Below, one piece after another: positions 54,645-63,807 of a DNA stretch of 64,000 nucleotides (position 1 is the first letter of the stretch; every line of letters starts with the position of its first letter). The notes under the pieces are model-generated. The model saw nothing but the letters and a program-made list of their open reading frames with translations. It was not told the DNA's origin and did no database searches. The position numbers and the translations under genes are program-made. The stretch is from Oscillatoria sp. FACHB-1406 (GTDB lineage: Bacteria; Cyanobacteriota; Cyanobacteriia; Cyanobacteriales; Spirulinaceae): NCBI RefSeq assembly GCF_014698145.1, contig NZ_JACJSM010000001.1, positions 532,633 through 596,632 of the forward strand. The letters run 5' to 3'.

Positions 54645-54839
54645 CTAGGCGGCTTCTAACCAGTCAAAAATTAAATCGAGTTGCTGAAGCGTCACTAATC
54701 CATATTGCCAAAGGATCATGGGCAGTTGACTGATGCTGGTGTTGGCTTCGCCGCGACGTAAGGCAGTGGCAATCGATTCAGAGGGAATCGCTAATTCGTC
54801 TTGGAGGAAGTTTATAAATTGGTTAGAAATGGGAGACAT
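54645..54839 (-). CDS. DUF2949 protein
   Basis: A 64-residue cytosolic protein. The stretch LRRGEANTSISQLPMILWQYGLVTLQQLDLIFDWLE is the DUF2949 signature, a small helical domain conserved in cyanobacteria and of unknown function. It is convergent with the MBL gene and transcribed alone. Confidence 0.82.
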   Translation of the reverse strand: MSPISNQFINFLQDELAIPSESIATALRRGEANTSISQLPMILWQYGLVTLQQLDLIFDWLEAA

Positions 54840-54954
54840 GGGTTAAAAATAAAGAGGGAGGTGGCACTATTGGGATTGAAATTTATTTTTATTAGCGCTT
54901 GAAGATAGGACTTCAGTTTGTTTGGACGAGATTCCGGAATTAAGGGCAGCGAAT

Positions 54955-55161
54955 TTATGCAGCAGCGAGTTGGATTTTTCCCCGGCGCACGGCACGGAAT
55001 AAACGCGCGATCGCTAGTTTCGTTTGTTCGTCGAGGCTTCCATCGGATACTGCGACTTGTAGCCCCCAGCAGTCTGTTTCTGCCAGTAATCTCGTTTTGC
55101 TAGCGGATACAAAAATATCTGCGATCGCATCGGGGAGAAGTTTAGGGGTAGACTGCATCAT
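54955..55161 (-). CDS. small conserved cyanobacterial protein
   Basis: A 68-residue helical protein (LLPDAIADIFVSASKTRLLAETDCWGLQVAV, then DEQTKLAIARLFRAVRRGKIQ). A conserved-looking cysteine-tryptophan pair lies in the middle. No domain is named. Length and character fit the small soluble proteins commonly conserved across cyanobacteria, so the call is moderate. Confidence 0.6.
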   Translation of the reverse strand: MMQSTPKLLPDAIADIFVSASKTRLLAETDCWGLQVAVSDGSLDEQTKLAIARLFRAVRRGKIQLAAA

Positions 55162-55586
55162 TTTTGCGTGACGAACTTTGATTCTTCTAAGTGTGCCTGA
55201 TTTTTCTTACCTTGTTCGTGACCGATCCCCATTTTCGGATGTGAATACGATCGCGTCTATATGTGATGCAAAACACTCGATCCCCGCGATCTCGATCTTA
55301 ATTTTCCTGAAATTCTCCGTCCGCTTACATGACTCAAAATCAACGCACGACCTGCGTATAAACACTGAAGCGCTAACCAAAAGCTCGTGGATTCTAGCTC
55401 GATAGGTGTTGACAGTCGTTAGGAGTGGAGCTATCCTAACGAAGACACAGAAAAACACGGATTTGATTCGTTCATCTTGCCACAGACGATTCAGCCAGTG
55501 ACGAGACGGAAGTAAGCGATTACGTGCTGAAGGAACGCAAGCTTTCCCCTAGCAATACAGTCACGCCCGCTAAGCATTTGTATATC
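55162..55586. other. 425-base intergenic region
   Basis: No gene is supported. A GTTAGGA/TCCTAAC hairpin lies at 55418-55440, just after TTGACA (55408-55413), and TATCCT follows 18 bases later, so a promoter for the small membrane gene may lie there. Confidence 0.45.
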
Positions 55587-55817
55587 ATGTATGCACCTTT
55601 ATTCGTTAACTTAGGAGTTGCAGCAGTAGCACTCTACCTAGCTCTCAATACCCCCGAAGAAATCGTTCGAGTAGCGGCTGGCTTTGTCGCAGTTCTTTGT
55701 TCGTTTTTAACCCTTTTCTTTGCCCCCTGGCCGGTAAAACTTCTCCTGCTCTTACTGCCCTTCGCGATCGGGAAGTTGCGCCGCCCTCGTAGTCTGTCTG
55801 GTAAAGTGGAGAGCTAG
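55587..55817 (+). CDS. small two-helix membrane protein
   Basis: I prefer the ATG at 55587 (MYAPLFVNLGVAAVALYLALN), giving 76 residues; a GTG at 55524 is in frame. Two membrane helices lie at about residues 3-22 and 30-60 with an LLLLLLPFAIGKL end. No domain is recognised. An intrinsic terminator 140 bases downstream fits its transcription. Confidence 0.6.
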   Translation: MYAPLFVNLGVAAVALYLALNTPEEIVRVAAGFVAVLCSFLTLFFAPWPVKLLLLLLPFAIGKLRRPRSLSGKVES

Positions 55818-55957
55818 CCTTGCTTTGATACGCTTCAAAAGCTCGAACTCGGGAAGTAGGCGGAGTTCGCTCCGGCAAAAAAATGTTGCTTGATATTTTT
55901 GCGGAATCGCGCGATCGCTTCGTGTAGAATCCTTTAACCTCTAATTCCTGACTCGCC

Positions 55958-55994
55958 GTAGGGGCATTTAGTATAATGTCCCTACATTTTTTTG
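55958..55994 (+). terminator. intrinsic terminator
   Basis: GTAGGGGCAT pairs with ATGTCCCTAC (one G-T), loop TTAGTATA, followed by ATTTTTTTG. It probably ends the small membrane gene transcript. Confidence 0.8.
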
Positions 55995-56006
55995 CCTTGG
56001 TTCGGG

Positions 56007-56123
56007 CTACTGGGAGAAAAAGCCCGATAACAGTAGAGGAACGAGTAGAATGGCGATCGCAACGAACAGTAACGTTCCCGGATCGATATTAATCTCGTTG
56101 GGGTCTTTTTTGGGATTGTTCAT
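56007..56123 (-). CDS. 38-residue single-helix membrane protein
   Basis: A reverse-strand frame of 38 codons: a hydrophilic N-terminus (MNNPKKDPNEINIDPG) and a membrane helix (TLLFVAIAILLVPLLLSGFF). It begins at ATG and ends in TAG. The size and helix resemble the small subunits of photosynthetic complexes, but I do not match it to a named subunit. It is convergent with the gene ended by the terminator at 55958. Confidence 0.5.
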   Translation of the reverse strand: MNNPKKDPNEINIDPGTLLFVAIAILLVPLLLSGFFSQ

Positions 56124-56267
56124 AGCCAGCGCGACCTCGAGCAACTTAGGGATCCTTAAGTATACAAATTATTTTCGGGAGCGATCGAGTTCTATCCCTA
56201 AATCCATCGCTGAAGTGTTGGCGGCGAAGGGGTAAACTGATGGCTTATTTGCCAGTAATCGAGGTCA

Positions 56268-58850
56268 ATGTCCGTGAGAAAAGCGCTGCCATCCAATCCC
56301 CTCAAAAGAGCGATGCAACGAGATGGATGGATTTTAGCAGGGATCTGGCTGGAGATCGCGCTTTGCGATCGCATTTGGCTAAAGTGCGATCGCGCGATTC
56401 CCGCTTGGGATCAAACCAACCACCTCACCGGCACTCTGAACTACCTCAACGCCTTCCAGCACGCGCAATGGTTCTCCCTCAACTGGTGGCGTAGTTTGTG
56501 GATGCTTTCATCAAAAAATCCGCCCCTTCCTTACATCGCGACTGCCCCCTTCCAACAGCTATTCGGGCGCGGGCAAGATTCCGCGATGCTGGTGATGCTA
56601 CTTTGGAGCGCCCTTTTGCTCGCTTGCACCTATGCTTTAGGAAAATATCTTTTCAACCGCCAAGTTGGACTGATAGCCGCCTGCATGGTTGCAATTATGC
56701 CGGCAATGTACCTAAATCGGCTCCAGTACCTCGTCGATTATCCCCTAGCTGCCCTCGTTACCGCCAGTTTCTATTGCCTGACGCGCTGGCAAACAGTAAG
56801 TAATCCATCTCCCCCTCCCCCCGTCTCCCCCTCTCCCCGTCTCCCCCTCCCCCCGTCTCTCCTCAATGCGTTAGGATTTGGCTTCTTTCTCGGACTGGCA
56901 ATGCTGACTAAGCAGTCCGTTATCTTCTTTTTATTCGTTCCTTCGGTTTGGGTGGTAGCGCAAAATTTGTGGCGGCGGGCTTGGGGAAGATTGCTGCAAT
57001 TACTGCTTGCCTTTATCTTAGCGGGCGCGATCGCTTTTCCTTGGTATAGTACGAATTGGATTTATTTCATCGGCAATTTTCAAAGCGGCATTGCTTCTGC
57101 TGCCGTTCGGGAAGGGGATCCGCCCCTCAATACCCTCGCCGCTTGGACGTACTATTTTAAGCTGTTTCCGGCTGCCTTCTCTTGGCCGTTGTCGATCGTG
57201 CCAATTGTTGCTTTACTGTTAGCGGCGGGGCGGAAATTTATTGCGGCGCGATCTCGTAGGGATTCGCTTCGCGGCGCGCATCCTAGCTTGGTTTCGCTGC
57301 GATGGTTGGCGTTGTTTATCGCTTCTTCCTACTTACTCTGTTCGGCATTGGTGAATAAGGACGCACGCTATATTGTGCCGATGCTTCCGGCGTTGGCGGT
57401 GGTGCTGGCTTGGGGGTTGACGTTGTTACCGAAACGCTGGGGAGGCGCGCGCTGGGGCGTTTTGGGGCTGGGGGCGTTACTGGCGATCCTTAATTTATTT
57501 CCCCTAGGCGGCGCGGCGATAGGTTCGGGGTTGCGCGCGTTTTCGCTGTCCAATCCTTCCTATCCTTATACAGGTATCGATCTGCCCCAACAAGCAATCG
57601 TTGCAGAGATTATCCGCACGACACCGCAATTGCAAGCAACGGTAGGCGTAATGCCGGTTACGCCGCCGTTCAATCATAATAATTTTAATTATTATGGGGC
57701 TTTAGCGAATTTTCAGGTTTATGGGCGCGAAGTCGGCGTTAGAGATCGCCGCGTCGAACGGGATTTGCGATCGCTGGATTGGTTTATTACTAAAAATGGT
57801 GATTTGGGGACGGATAAACCTTCAACGCTGGAGTTGGTACGGCGCGTTGAAAGTAGCAACGATTTTAAACTGCAAAAAACTTGGCAGCTACCCGATGGCA
57901 GCCTCACGAAGTTATACCATCGCCTCGTCCCCTCCGTGCAAGTACGGACGCTATCCGGAGAAATACTGAGAGTGCGTTTGGACAGCGCGATCGCGCCTGC
58001 GGTCGTGCCGCCGGGACAACCCGTTCCCGTAACTTATACTTGGTCTGGGGGTTTGCAGCAGTTGCGTTCTGGGATAGTTTTATTGAGTTGGCAGCCGACG
58101 TTTGCCCCGAATTCCGGCGGTTGGATTCACGATCGCGCGATCGGCAACGGGCAACTCTTTTCGGGCAATTTAACCGCCGCGCAACAGCAACAATCGTTTG
58201 AAGTGGTGGAACGGACGGCGATGTTACCGCCGACAAGCTTAGCACCGGGAACCTATCGACTTGAAGCGACTTATTTAAACCGCGAGACGGGGGAACGTTA
58301 CCCGATTGCCGTTCCTTCAGTTAATATACGGGTTGACTCGAATGCGCCCCCAACTCCCGCCCCCGAACTCGATCTTGTTACCCAACTCCGCAACTTAGCC
58401 CAAAAACTTCCCCAAGGAATTACTGCCCTAGACCCCGTTTTCGATGACATTGGGCGTATTAATCAATATGACCCCGTACAAGATTATACGCAGCAAGCCG
58501 AGATTTCTTTAAAAGCACGCTTGCAGCAAGATCCGAACAATGGGGAGTGGGCTTATGCGCTAGCATTATCGCAAGTCTTGCAGGAAGATGCGGAGGGTGC
58601 GATCGCGGCGTTGCAAAATGTGGTTCGTCTCGATCCGCAGAATCCTTACGCCCATGCTTATCTCGCCTTTGTTTACCTCTACAGTTGGCGGGGGAAAGCC
58701 GCACAAAACGCCTTAAAACCCGCGATCGTGCTGCAACCCAACAGTCTCGAAATCCAAGCCTTAAACGGCGTTTCTGCACTGATGCAGGGGCATTTAATTG
58801 AAGCTTGGCAGACTTGGGAAAAAATCGGAAATAGAATTAAAAAGATATAG
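56268..58850 (+). CDS. GT39-like glycosyltransferase with C-terminal TPR
   Basis: An 860-residue membrane protein starting at an ATG with GAGG seven bases before. The N-terminal half has about ten membrane helices with the DxTNHLTGTLNYLNAF region typical of the dolichyl-phosphate-mannose transferase-like family (PMT/ArnT). Residues about 560-700 look like a beta-rich periplasmic domain, and residues about 735-850 are TPR repeats. Between helices, a proline- and serine-rich PPPVSPSPRLPLPPS stretch is encoded by a low-complexity pyrimidine tract, and RRDSLRGAHPS by a dispersed repeat. It probably transfers sugars to proteins or lipids at the membrane. Confidence 0.78.
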   Translation: MSVRKALPSNPLKRAMQRDGWILAGIWLEIALCDRIWLKCDRAIPAWDQTNHLTGTLNYLNAFQHAQWFSLNWWRSLWMLSSKNPPLPYIATAPFQQLFGRGQDSAMLVMLLWSALLLACTYALGKYLFNRQVGLIAACMVAIMPAMYLNRLQYLVDYPLAALVTASFYCLTRWQTVSNPSPPPPVSPSPRLPLPPSLLNALGFGFFLGLAMLTKQSVIFFLFVPSVWVVAQNLWRRAWGRLLQLLLAFILAGAIAFPWYSTNWIYFIGNFQSGIASAAVREGDPPLNTLAAWTYYFKLFPAAFSWPLSIVPIVALLLAAGRKFIAARSRRDSLRGAHPSLVSLRWLALFIASSYLLCSALVNKDARYIVPMLPALAVVLAWGLTLLPKRWGGARWGVLGLGALLAILNLFPLGGAAIGSGLRAFSLSNPSYPYTGIDLPQQAIVAEIIRTTPQLQATVGVMPVTPPFNHNNFNYYGALANFQVYGREVGVRDRRVERDLRSLDWFITKNGDLGTDKPSTLELVRRVESSNDFKLQKTWQLPDGSLTKLYHRLVPSVQVRTLSGEILRVRLDSAIAPAVVPPGQPVPVTYTWSGGLQQLRSGIVLLSWQPTFAPNSGGWIHDRAIGNGQLFSGNLTAAQQQQSFEVVERTAMLPPTSLAPGTYRLEATYLNRETGERYPIAVPSVNIRVDSNAPPTPAPELDLVTQLRNLAQKLPQGITALDPVFDDIGRINQYDPVQDYTQQAEISLKARLQQDPNNGEWAYALALSQVLQEDAEGAIAALQNVVRLDPQNPYAHAYLAFVYLYSWRGKAAQNALKPAIVLQPNSLEIQALNGVSALMQGHLIEAWQTWEKIGNRIKKI
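56806..56865 (+). repeat. pyrimidine-rich low-complexity repeat in the GT39 gene
   Basis: Repeated CTCCCCCTCTCCCCGTC units; translated as SPPPPVSPSPRLPLPPS. This type of C-rich repeat is usually intergenic in cyanobacteria, by general knowledge, but here lies in frame. Confidence 0.6.
57256..57284 (+). repeat. palindromic repeat in frame in the GT39 gene
   Basis: GGGATTCGCTTCGCGGCGCGC closely matches the reverse complement of 12000-12034; it encodes RRDSLRGAHPS. Confidence 0.6.
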
Positions 58851-58878
58851 AGCATCCTCGACATTACTGTTTCCATTA

Positions 58879-59202
58879 CTAGCTGCTAACTTCAATGACT
58901 TCCCCCGCCGCAATAGTATCCAAAACTTTACGAGTATTTGGGAGTAATGGAAGCAAGTCGGAAAGCTTATTGCTCGGTGCGACAAGAACGACGACAGCGA
59001 CTCCAGCAAGCTGTAGATTTTGTTCGTATCGCAAGTTGCGATCGGTCGTCAGAAGAAGGGTAAAACCCTCTTGAATCATGAGCTTCAACAATTCACCATT
59101 CTTCTTTCCCGACCATCCCATCTCCACAACTGTGCGTATTTCACGAGGAACAAATTCGCGCTTTAAAGGTCGCGGAACGCATTCATCAAGCAGGATTCGC
59201 AT
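58879..59202 (-). CDS. DUF5615 PIN-like toxin
   Basis: A 107-residue protein with the acidic residues of this PIN-like fold: LLDECVPRPL with the first Asp, LLTTDRNLRYEQNL with a later Asp and basic residues, and LVAPSNKLSDLLPLLP at the end. It begins 16 bases inside the 3' end of the DUF433 gene, so the two are translated together. It is the intact relative of the fragment at 30597. Confidence 0.85.
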   Translation of the reverse strand: MRILLDECVPRPLKREFVPREIRTVVEMGWSGKKNGELLKLMIQEGFTLLLTTDRNLRYEQNLQLAGVAVVVLVAPSNKLSDLLPLLPNTRKVLDTIAAGEVIEVSS

Positions 59203-59410
59203 AGGCGCTCAACATTTCCTTCGCTAATTCAAGCGCCGAGATCGTCTGTTCCCGACTCACACTAGGAAAGTGATCGAGAAATACTTCTAATGAATCACCG
59301 GCTTCAAGATAATCCAGTAAGGTTCGGATCGGCACGCGAGTTCCCACAAAAACCGGAGTTCCTCCCAGAATATCGGGGTCGCTATGAACAACACGAGATG
59401 TTAATGTCAT
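59186..59410 (-). CDS. DUF433 antitoxin
   Basis: A 74-residue protein of which nearly all is the DUF433 domain (DPDILGGTPVFVGTRVPIRTLLDYLEAGDSLEVFLDHFPSVSREQTISALELA). It precedes the DUF5615 toxin gene in transcription order, overlapping it by 17 bases, a standard antitoxin-toxin arrangement. Confidence 0.88.
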   Translation of the reverse strand: MTLTSRVVHSDPDILGGTPVFVGTRVPIRTLLDYLEAGDSLEVFLDHFPSVSREQTISALELAKEMLSAYANPA

Positions 59411-59465
59411 AACTCAATACAGCCAAACGACGACCAGCCTTTACATTCATGATATCCCAATCTGT

Positions 59466-60473
59466 TTAATCCTCTCGAGCAATTTCTACTTGAGAGAGGG
59501 CAGGTGGCATATAAATTGAGAGATTGCGAGCGTTTAAAAGCTCTGGCTGGACTTCACAAGCAACCTGCCAATACTGAATCGCTGGAACTTCGATTGCAGC
59601 AATCTGGTTGAGGTTAAGAAACTCAAAATACCCGTCCTCATCCTCTTCAATAATGAATCGTTCCCCTAAATGAGCTTCTGGATAAATATCTGGGTCATCA
59701 GACGCAATTCTTAGCTCCTCTAAACTGAAATAAAGTTTTCGCTCTAAATAGTGTGAAGTGATTTCGCCGTCGCTCCAGTAAATTTTACAAGTCTGAAAAT
59801 AACTATAAGAATCCCAATCTCCGTCATTTTCTTGATATTTTTCAACAATTTCTTTTGAAGCTTTTGCCAGAGTTTCAGAAATCTCAAATAAATTTGAAAT
59901 TTGTGAAAGGGTTGAATCGGAACTGACTAAATCCCAGTCAGTTAGAATTCGATAAACTTCGGGATTAAAGAAAATTGGAGCATCACTATAGTCATCAGAG
60001 TAAAGATTAAGGGACTTTAAAAACTTGAGATTTATGAATAATTTATAATTATTCAGTGCCTCGAAGTTCATCCAGGAGAATGAAGTAGGATTGTCGCTAA
60101 TTTCGGGCAAAGAACTATGAATTTTTTCACAAGCTACCGTATCAATGGGGTAATCAAACTGTCGGGAGATTCCCTTAAGCTTTAAAATGACTCCGCCATG
60201 ATGAGCAACGATCTCTTCAGCGTTCTTGCGGAGAGCGACAAATGCGGCTGGGTAAAAAGTTCTAGAAATTTCCGATAAGCCCAGGATTTCATCGACAGAA
60301 CAGTTGAGAATTATCGCTAAATCCTTAAGCCCGCTTGAGGGAATATTCGTTTTACCGGACTCCCAACGTTGGACGGTTTGCTGAGTTGTCTTCAATTTTT
60401 CAGCAAGAGCAATTTGGGTCAAATTATGGGCTTGACGCAATTCTTTTATTTTATTCACGGAACTTTTACACAT
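59466..60473 (-). CDS. XRE-family HTH regulator with large C-terminal domain
   Basis: I start at the ATG at 60473 (MCKSSVNKIKELR), giving 335 residues; an ATG at 60500 is in frame. Residues about 6-62 form an XRE helix-turn-helix (ELRQAHNLTQIALAEKLKTTQQTVQRWESGKTNIPSSGLKDLA). The C-terminal 270 residues are acidic, aromatic-rich and not recognised; they may sense a ligand or bind a partner. A CACATTA-TAATGTG inverted repeat at 60496-60515 is positioned to be an operator for autoregulation. It lies downstream of no enzyme gene and next to the DUF433/DUF5615 pair. Confidence 0.8.
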   Translation of the reverse strand: MCKSSVNKIKELRQAHNLTQIALAEKLKTTQQTVQRWESGKTNIPSSGLKDLAIILNCSVDEILGLSEISRTFYPAAFVALRKNAEEIVAHHGGVILKLKGISRQFDYPIDTVACEKIHSSLPEISDNPTSFSWMNFEALNNYKLFINLKFLKSLNLYSDDYSDAPIFFNPEVYRILTDWDLVSSDSTLSQISNLFEISETLAKASKEIVEKYQENDGDWDSYSYFQTCKIYWSDGEITSHYLERKLYFSLEELRIASDDPDIYPEAHLGERFIIEEDEDGYFEFLNLNQIAAIEVPAIQYWQVACEVQPELLNARNLSIYMPPALSQVEIARED

Positions 60474-60495
60474 TTTACGCGTATTTACAAGATAG

Positions 60496-60515
60496 CACAT
60501 TACACGCTTAATGTG
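60496..60515. promoter_or_regulatory. possible operator of the XRE gene
   Basis: CACATTA, six-base spacer CACGCT, then TAATGTG: a perfect 7-bp inverted repeat just upstream of the ATG at 60473. Position and symmetry fit autoregulation by an XRE protein. Confidence 0.5.
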
Positions 60516-60659
60516 TATAGTAATTTTGTCAATGCCGAGTAGTTGACCGGCTCTTTAGGAATTCTGCGTGTTGCAAAATTGCGTTGAAGAGGAATAAATC
60601 GTTGAGTTTTTATTGCCTTAATTCTCAATAACGCTTGCGCTTAATAAAACAGAAAGTAG

Positions 60660-60685
60660 GGTGCGTTAGCGGAGCGTAACGCACC
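60660..60685. repeat. family D hairpin
   Basis: GGTGCGTTA and TAACGCACC flank GCGGAGCG. It resembles the larger element at 24975 and the one at 63717. It lies downstream of trpB. Confidence 0.6.
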
Positions 60686-60746
60686 ATTTCCTGAACTTAA
60701 AATCAAGAGAAATCTATTTTATTTTCGCCCGATTTAATTAAAGCCT

Positions 60747-61979
60747 CTACTTTTTTTTCAGATACTTCTCCACCGCATTCACGTCCTTATCGCCGCGCCC
60801 GGAACAATTAATCACAATCCGAGGACTGCCGGTTAATTGCGGGCAGAGAAACTCTAAATAAGCAAAGGCATGGGCAGTTTCCAACGCTGGAATAATCCCT
60901 TCGAGTTGAGCGACGCGCTGGAAGGCTGCGATCGCTTCGGTATCCGTAACGCTATAATACTCTGCGCGCTTCGTCTCCATCAAATAGCTGTGTTCCGGGC
61001 CGACTCCAGGATAATCCAACCCCGCACTAATTGAATGCGCCTCAATCACTTGACCCTCATTATCCTGCAACAGGTAGCTCATTGCCCCGTGCAACACCCC
61101 CGGACTGCCTTTCGTCAGCGTCGCCGCGTGCTTGTCGGTATCCGTCCCTTCGCCCGCTGCTTCCACACCAATCAACCGTACCGACGGTTCATTGATAAAC
61201 TCGTAAAATAAGCCCATTGCATTGGAACCTCCGCCGACGCAAGCCACTAAAATATCGGGCAAACCCTGCCATTTTTCCTGACATTGCTGGCGCGTTTCCG
61301 TACCGATAACGGCGTGAAAATCGCGCACCATCATTGGGTAAGGGTGCGGGCCTGCCACCGAACCGAGGATATAATGGGTTGTGCCGACATTCGTTACCCA
61401 ATCGCGAATCGCTTCGGAGGTGGCATCTTTGAGCGTTCCCGTTCCCGCTTCTACGGGTTGTACCGTTGCACCGAGTAAACGCATCCGAAAGACGTTCAAC
61501 GCTTGGCGTGCCATATCCTGAATGCCCATGTAAATGACGCATTCCATCCCAAAGCGCGCGCAGACGGTTGCTGTGGCTACACCGTGCTGTCCCGCCCCGG
61601 TTTCGGCAATGATGCGCTGTTTGCCCATGCGTTTGGCAAGCAGGATTTGGGCGAGGGCGTTGTTAATTTTGTGCGCGCCGGTATGGTTTAAATCTTCGCG
61701 TTTGAGGTAAATTTGCGGTCCGGAACCATCGGGTTTTGCATACTGCACGCTCAAGCGTTCGGCAAAGTAGAGGGGACTCGGCCGTCCGACGTAATCTCGC
61801 AACAATCCTTGCAGTTCGTCTTGAAAATCGCGATCGCGCCGATATTTTTCGTAAGCTGCTTCCAGTTCGCTGAGGGCGGGCATGAGCGTTTCGGGAACGT
61901 ATTTGCCGCCGAATTGACCGAAGCGTCCTAGGGGATCGGGAACTTGAGGTTGAGACGATTGAATCGGAGTTACAGTCAC
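60747..61979 (-). CDS. trpB: tryptophan synthase beta chain
   Basis: A 410-residue PLP enzyme that condenses indole with serine to make tryptophan. It has the [13 protein letters not shown] start, the PLP lysine in [18 protein letters not shown] (Lys104), the [17 protein letters not shown] segment and the glycine-rich phosphate loop in [10 protein letters not shown]. It is the classical single-copy TrpB type. trpA is not adjacent; cyanobacterial trp genes are commonly dispersed. Confidence 0.98.
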   Translation of the reverse strand: MTVTPIQSSQPQVPDPLGRFGQFGGKYVPETLMPALSELEAAYEKYRRDRDFQDELQGLLRDYVGRPSPLYFAERLSVQYAKPDGSGPQIYLKREDLNHTGAHKINNALAQILLAKRMGKQRIIAETGAGQHGVATATVCARFGMECVIYMGIQDMARQALNVFRMRLLGATVQPVEAGTGTLKDATSEAIRDWVTNVGTTHYILGSVAGPHPYPMMVRDFHAVIGTETRQQCQEKWQGLPDILVACVGGGSNAMGLFYEFINEPSVRLIGVEAAGEGTDTDKHAATLTKGSPGVLHGAMSYLLQDNEGQVIEAHSISAGLDYPGVGPEHSYLMETKRAEYYSVTDTEAIAAFQRVAQLEGIIPALETAHAFAYLEFLCPQLTGSPRIVINCSGRGDKDVNAVEKYLKKK

Positions 61980-62039
61980 GGTTGTGGGAGAGGGCGGTAA
62001 GGGTTATTCGAGTTTTTTATTATACCGAAGCTGTGGCGA

Positions 62040-62411
62040 GAATCGTTAGCCTTAAGACGATACTTCAAAATTAACAGGGCGCTATCGAGTCCTTCGTGAA
62101 GATTGGCGAGGGTTGGAGAGTTTGTATCTGCCCTCGAAAAGGTTATATATCCAAGCGCACTTTTTGCCTTTCCCCCATCCAGATAAAATCTGGCTGTAAG
62201 TTCGTTCGCAATAGCTTCTAATGAGCGAATAGGCGGCTTGTTGAATGCGATCGTGGAGAAATTGATAGGAGACGGCAAGTTCGGGTTGCTCTGTTTCTAA
62301 TTCTCGAGCTTGATAAAATTTGTAGATTTCGGAGATGGGAACGATTAATCCTTCTTGTAAGGCTTTCCAGAGTGCGGTAGCCGTTTCCGTAGCCGTGCGA
62401 TCGCACACCAT
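62040..62411 (-). pseudogene. remnant of a multidomain kinase with AAA ATPase module
   Basis: Two out-of-frame fragments on the minus strand match the same family. The upstream one (from 62411) reads TATALWKALQEGLIVPISEIYKF...YQFLHDRIQQAAYSLI, like the end of the ATPase domain of cyanobacterial Ser/Thr kinase-AAA-histidine kinase proteins. The next frame (from about 62227) reads EAIANELTARFYLDGGKAKSALGYI, a later part of the same protein. A frameshift near 62222 and missing intervening residues show decay. It is a large deletion remnant of a gene of several kilobases. Confidence 0.6.
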
Positions 62412-62525
62412 TGCTTAGGGTGCGTCTGTTCGTAACGGGTGAGGTTGAGCATTGCGAGCGTATGAAACGAGGACTCAATCCTAATAATAATTATTCTTTT
62501 CTAGAGGCGAAACGCATTATCCCTG

Positions 62526-63200
62526 TTAAGGACGATAGCCATCAATGAGAACCGATGCGATTGCAGCGGTATCTTTACGATAGTCTTGCGTTTCGTAAGC
62601 ACTTCCCGATTGAGAGGAAGCGTAAGTTCCGGCAAAGTTCCCTGGAGTCCCGTTGGTGCGAAAACTGATATTGGTTGCTGGGAAATTTGCGAAGCGGACG
62701 TATTCTCTCGATTCGTTGTCGGTGTTGTAACTGAGGGTTGCTTTGCCGTAAACTTTCTCTGCTAGCGAGATCGCGCTTCCCGCTCCGATGCCTTCGGCGG
62801 TACGATACTTTGAATTGTCTGTCATTAGCAGTGGAATTGGATCGGCATCTGTTAGCGGTTCGGAACTTAAATGCAGGATATAGTATTGCACTTCTCCTTT
62901 TTGGCGCACGGGAATGGCGTTGATATCGACCATGAAGGGTTCGTCTTCGCCAAATTCAGCTTTACCGGCGAGTTTTTGTTTGAGTTCGCTTAGTTTCATG
63001 CCCAAGCGAGCTTCGCCAATGCCTTGAGGGGAAATTAGATATTCTTTTGCGATCGCTGGAGTTGGAGGAGTTTCTCTCGGCGAGGGACTTGATGCGATCG
63101 CTGGCGAAGTGGAAGCCCCATTTTCAGAGGTTGGAGGCGTTACTGACGCGCAACTGACTAAAACAATGGAAAGGAGGAGGGAAGAGGATAGTTTAAACAT
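62526..63200 (-). CDS. lipoprotein of unknown function
   Basis: A 224-residue protein with a lipoprotein signal (LLLSIVLVSC, Cys17) followed by a Pro/Ser-rich linker to residue 50. The mature domain of about 170 residues contains ISPQGIGEARLGMKLSELKQKL, a two-layer-sandwich-like stretch, and many Tyr and Asn residues. I do not recognise the family, though the GIGxxxLGMxxxEL pattern occurs in a number of small bacterial lipoproteins. It would be in the outer membrane or periplasm. Confidence 0.7.
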   Translation of the reverse strand: MFKLSSSLLLSIVLVSCASVTPPTSENGASTSPAIASSPSPRETPPTPAIAKEYLISPQGIGEARLGMKLSELKQKLAGKAEFGEDEPFMVDINAIPVRQKGEVQYYILHLSSEPLTDADPIPLLMTDNSKYRTAEGIGAGSAISLAEKVYGKATLSYNTDNESREYVRFANFPATNISFRTNGTPGNFAGTYASSQSGSAYETQDYRKDTAAIASVLIDGYRP

Positions 63201-63620
63201 TGTTCTACGGTTTGAAGGAAATTGCTTCCTCGATCTTACTCCATTCCTATTTGTTACTTTACTTCATAAAAATCGCGGTTTTTTTTAAAATTTTTCTTGT
63301 TTTTCTTTCAGTTTTGGGGTATATTTTAGATAATGGAAATATTAACTTTTTCAAAATTTTGGCACAGATTTCCATTATCCAATAAATATATCCTAATTCA
63401 CCAGAAAAAGCAAGCCCCATTTTTCAAAAAAAATCCCCATTCTTCGCCTCAGTTAACTAACCTTTTTAACCGTTATATAAGACTTACCCATGCCTTGCGG
63501 CTAATCCTCAGCACTATTGGAAGTTCTAGTTTTTAGCAAACGAATCGTACTTCAGTCTTAAAGCTTAATAACATCACGATTCCTTATTCATCATCCATTA
63601 TCGAATGGCACTGACTTAAA

Positions 63621-63644
63621 GCTGGTGGGCGCTGCCCACCCTAC
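63621..63644. repeat. family A core fragment
   Basis: GCTGGTGGGCGCTGCCCACCCTAC matches only the core of the family A repeats; the termini are absent. Confidence 0.55.
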
Positions 63645-63716
63645 GAAATATCTAACCTTATACCAATTTAAGATTGCGTTGCCTAGAAGAAACTCTCCTA
63701 AATTCTCAGGATAACG

Positions 63717-63747
63717 GTGTGTTACGCTTCGCGCTCCACACCCTACT
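63717..63747. repeat. family D hairpin, inverted
   Basis: GGTGTGTTACGC, then CACACCCTACT; antisense form of GTAGGGTG...AACACACC seen at 60660 and 24975. Confidence 0.5.
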
Positions 63748-63807
63748 TTTCATTCTATGCAGCTTCACATCAATCTGGTATTACTATTCATTATTCATCA
63801 TTCATCA

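Larger units (their letters stand above)
63201..63807. other. 607-base repeat-rich, AT-rich gap
   Basis: The first 300 bases are AT-rich and hold no gene. After that come a TTATTCATCATCCATTATC stretch, a family A core (63621-63644), a family D hairpin (63717-63747) and an ATTATCC-type stretch at 63783-63820. Only repeats are supported. Confidence 0.6.
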
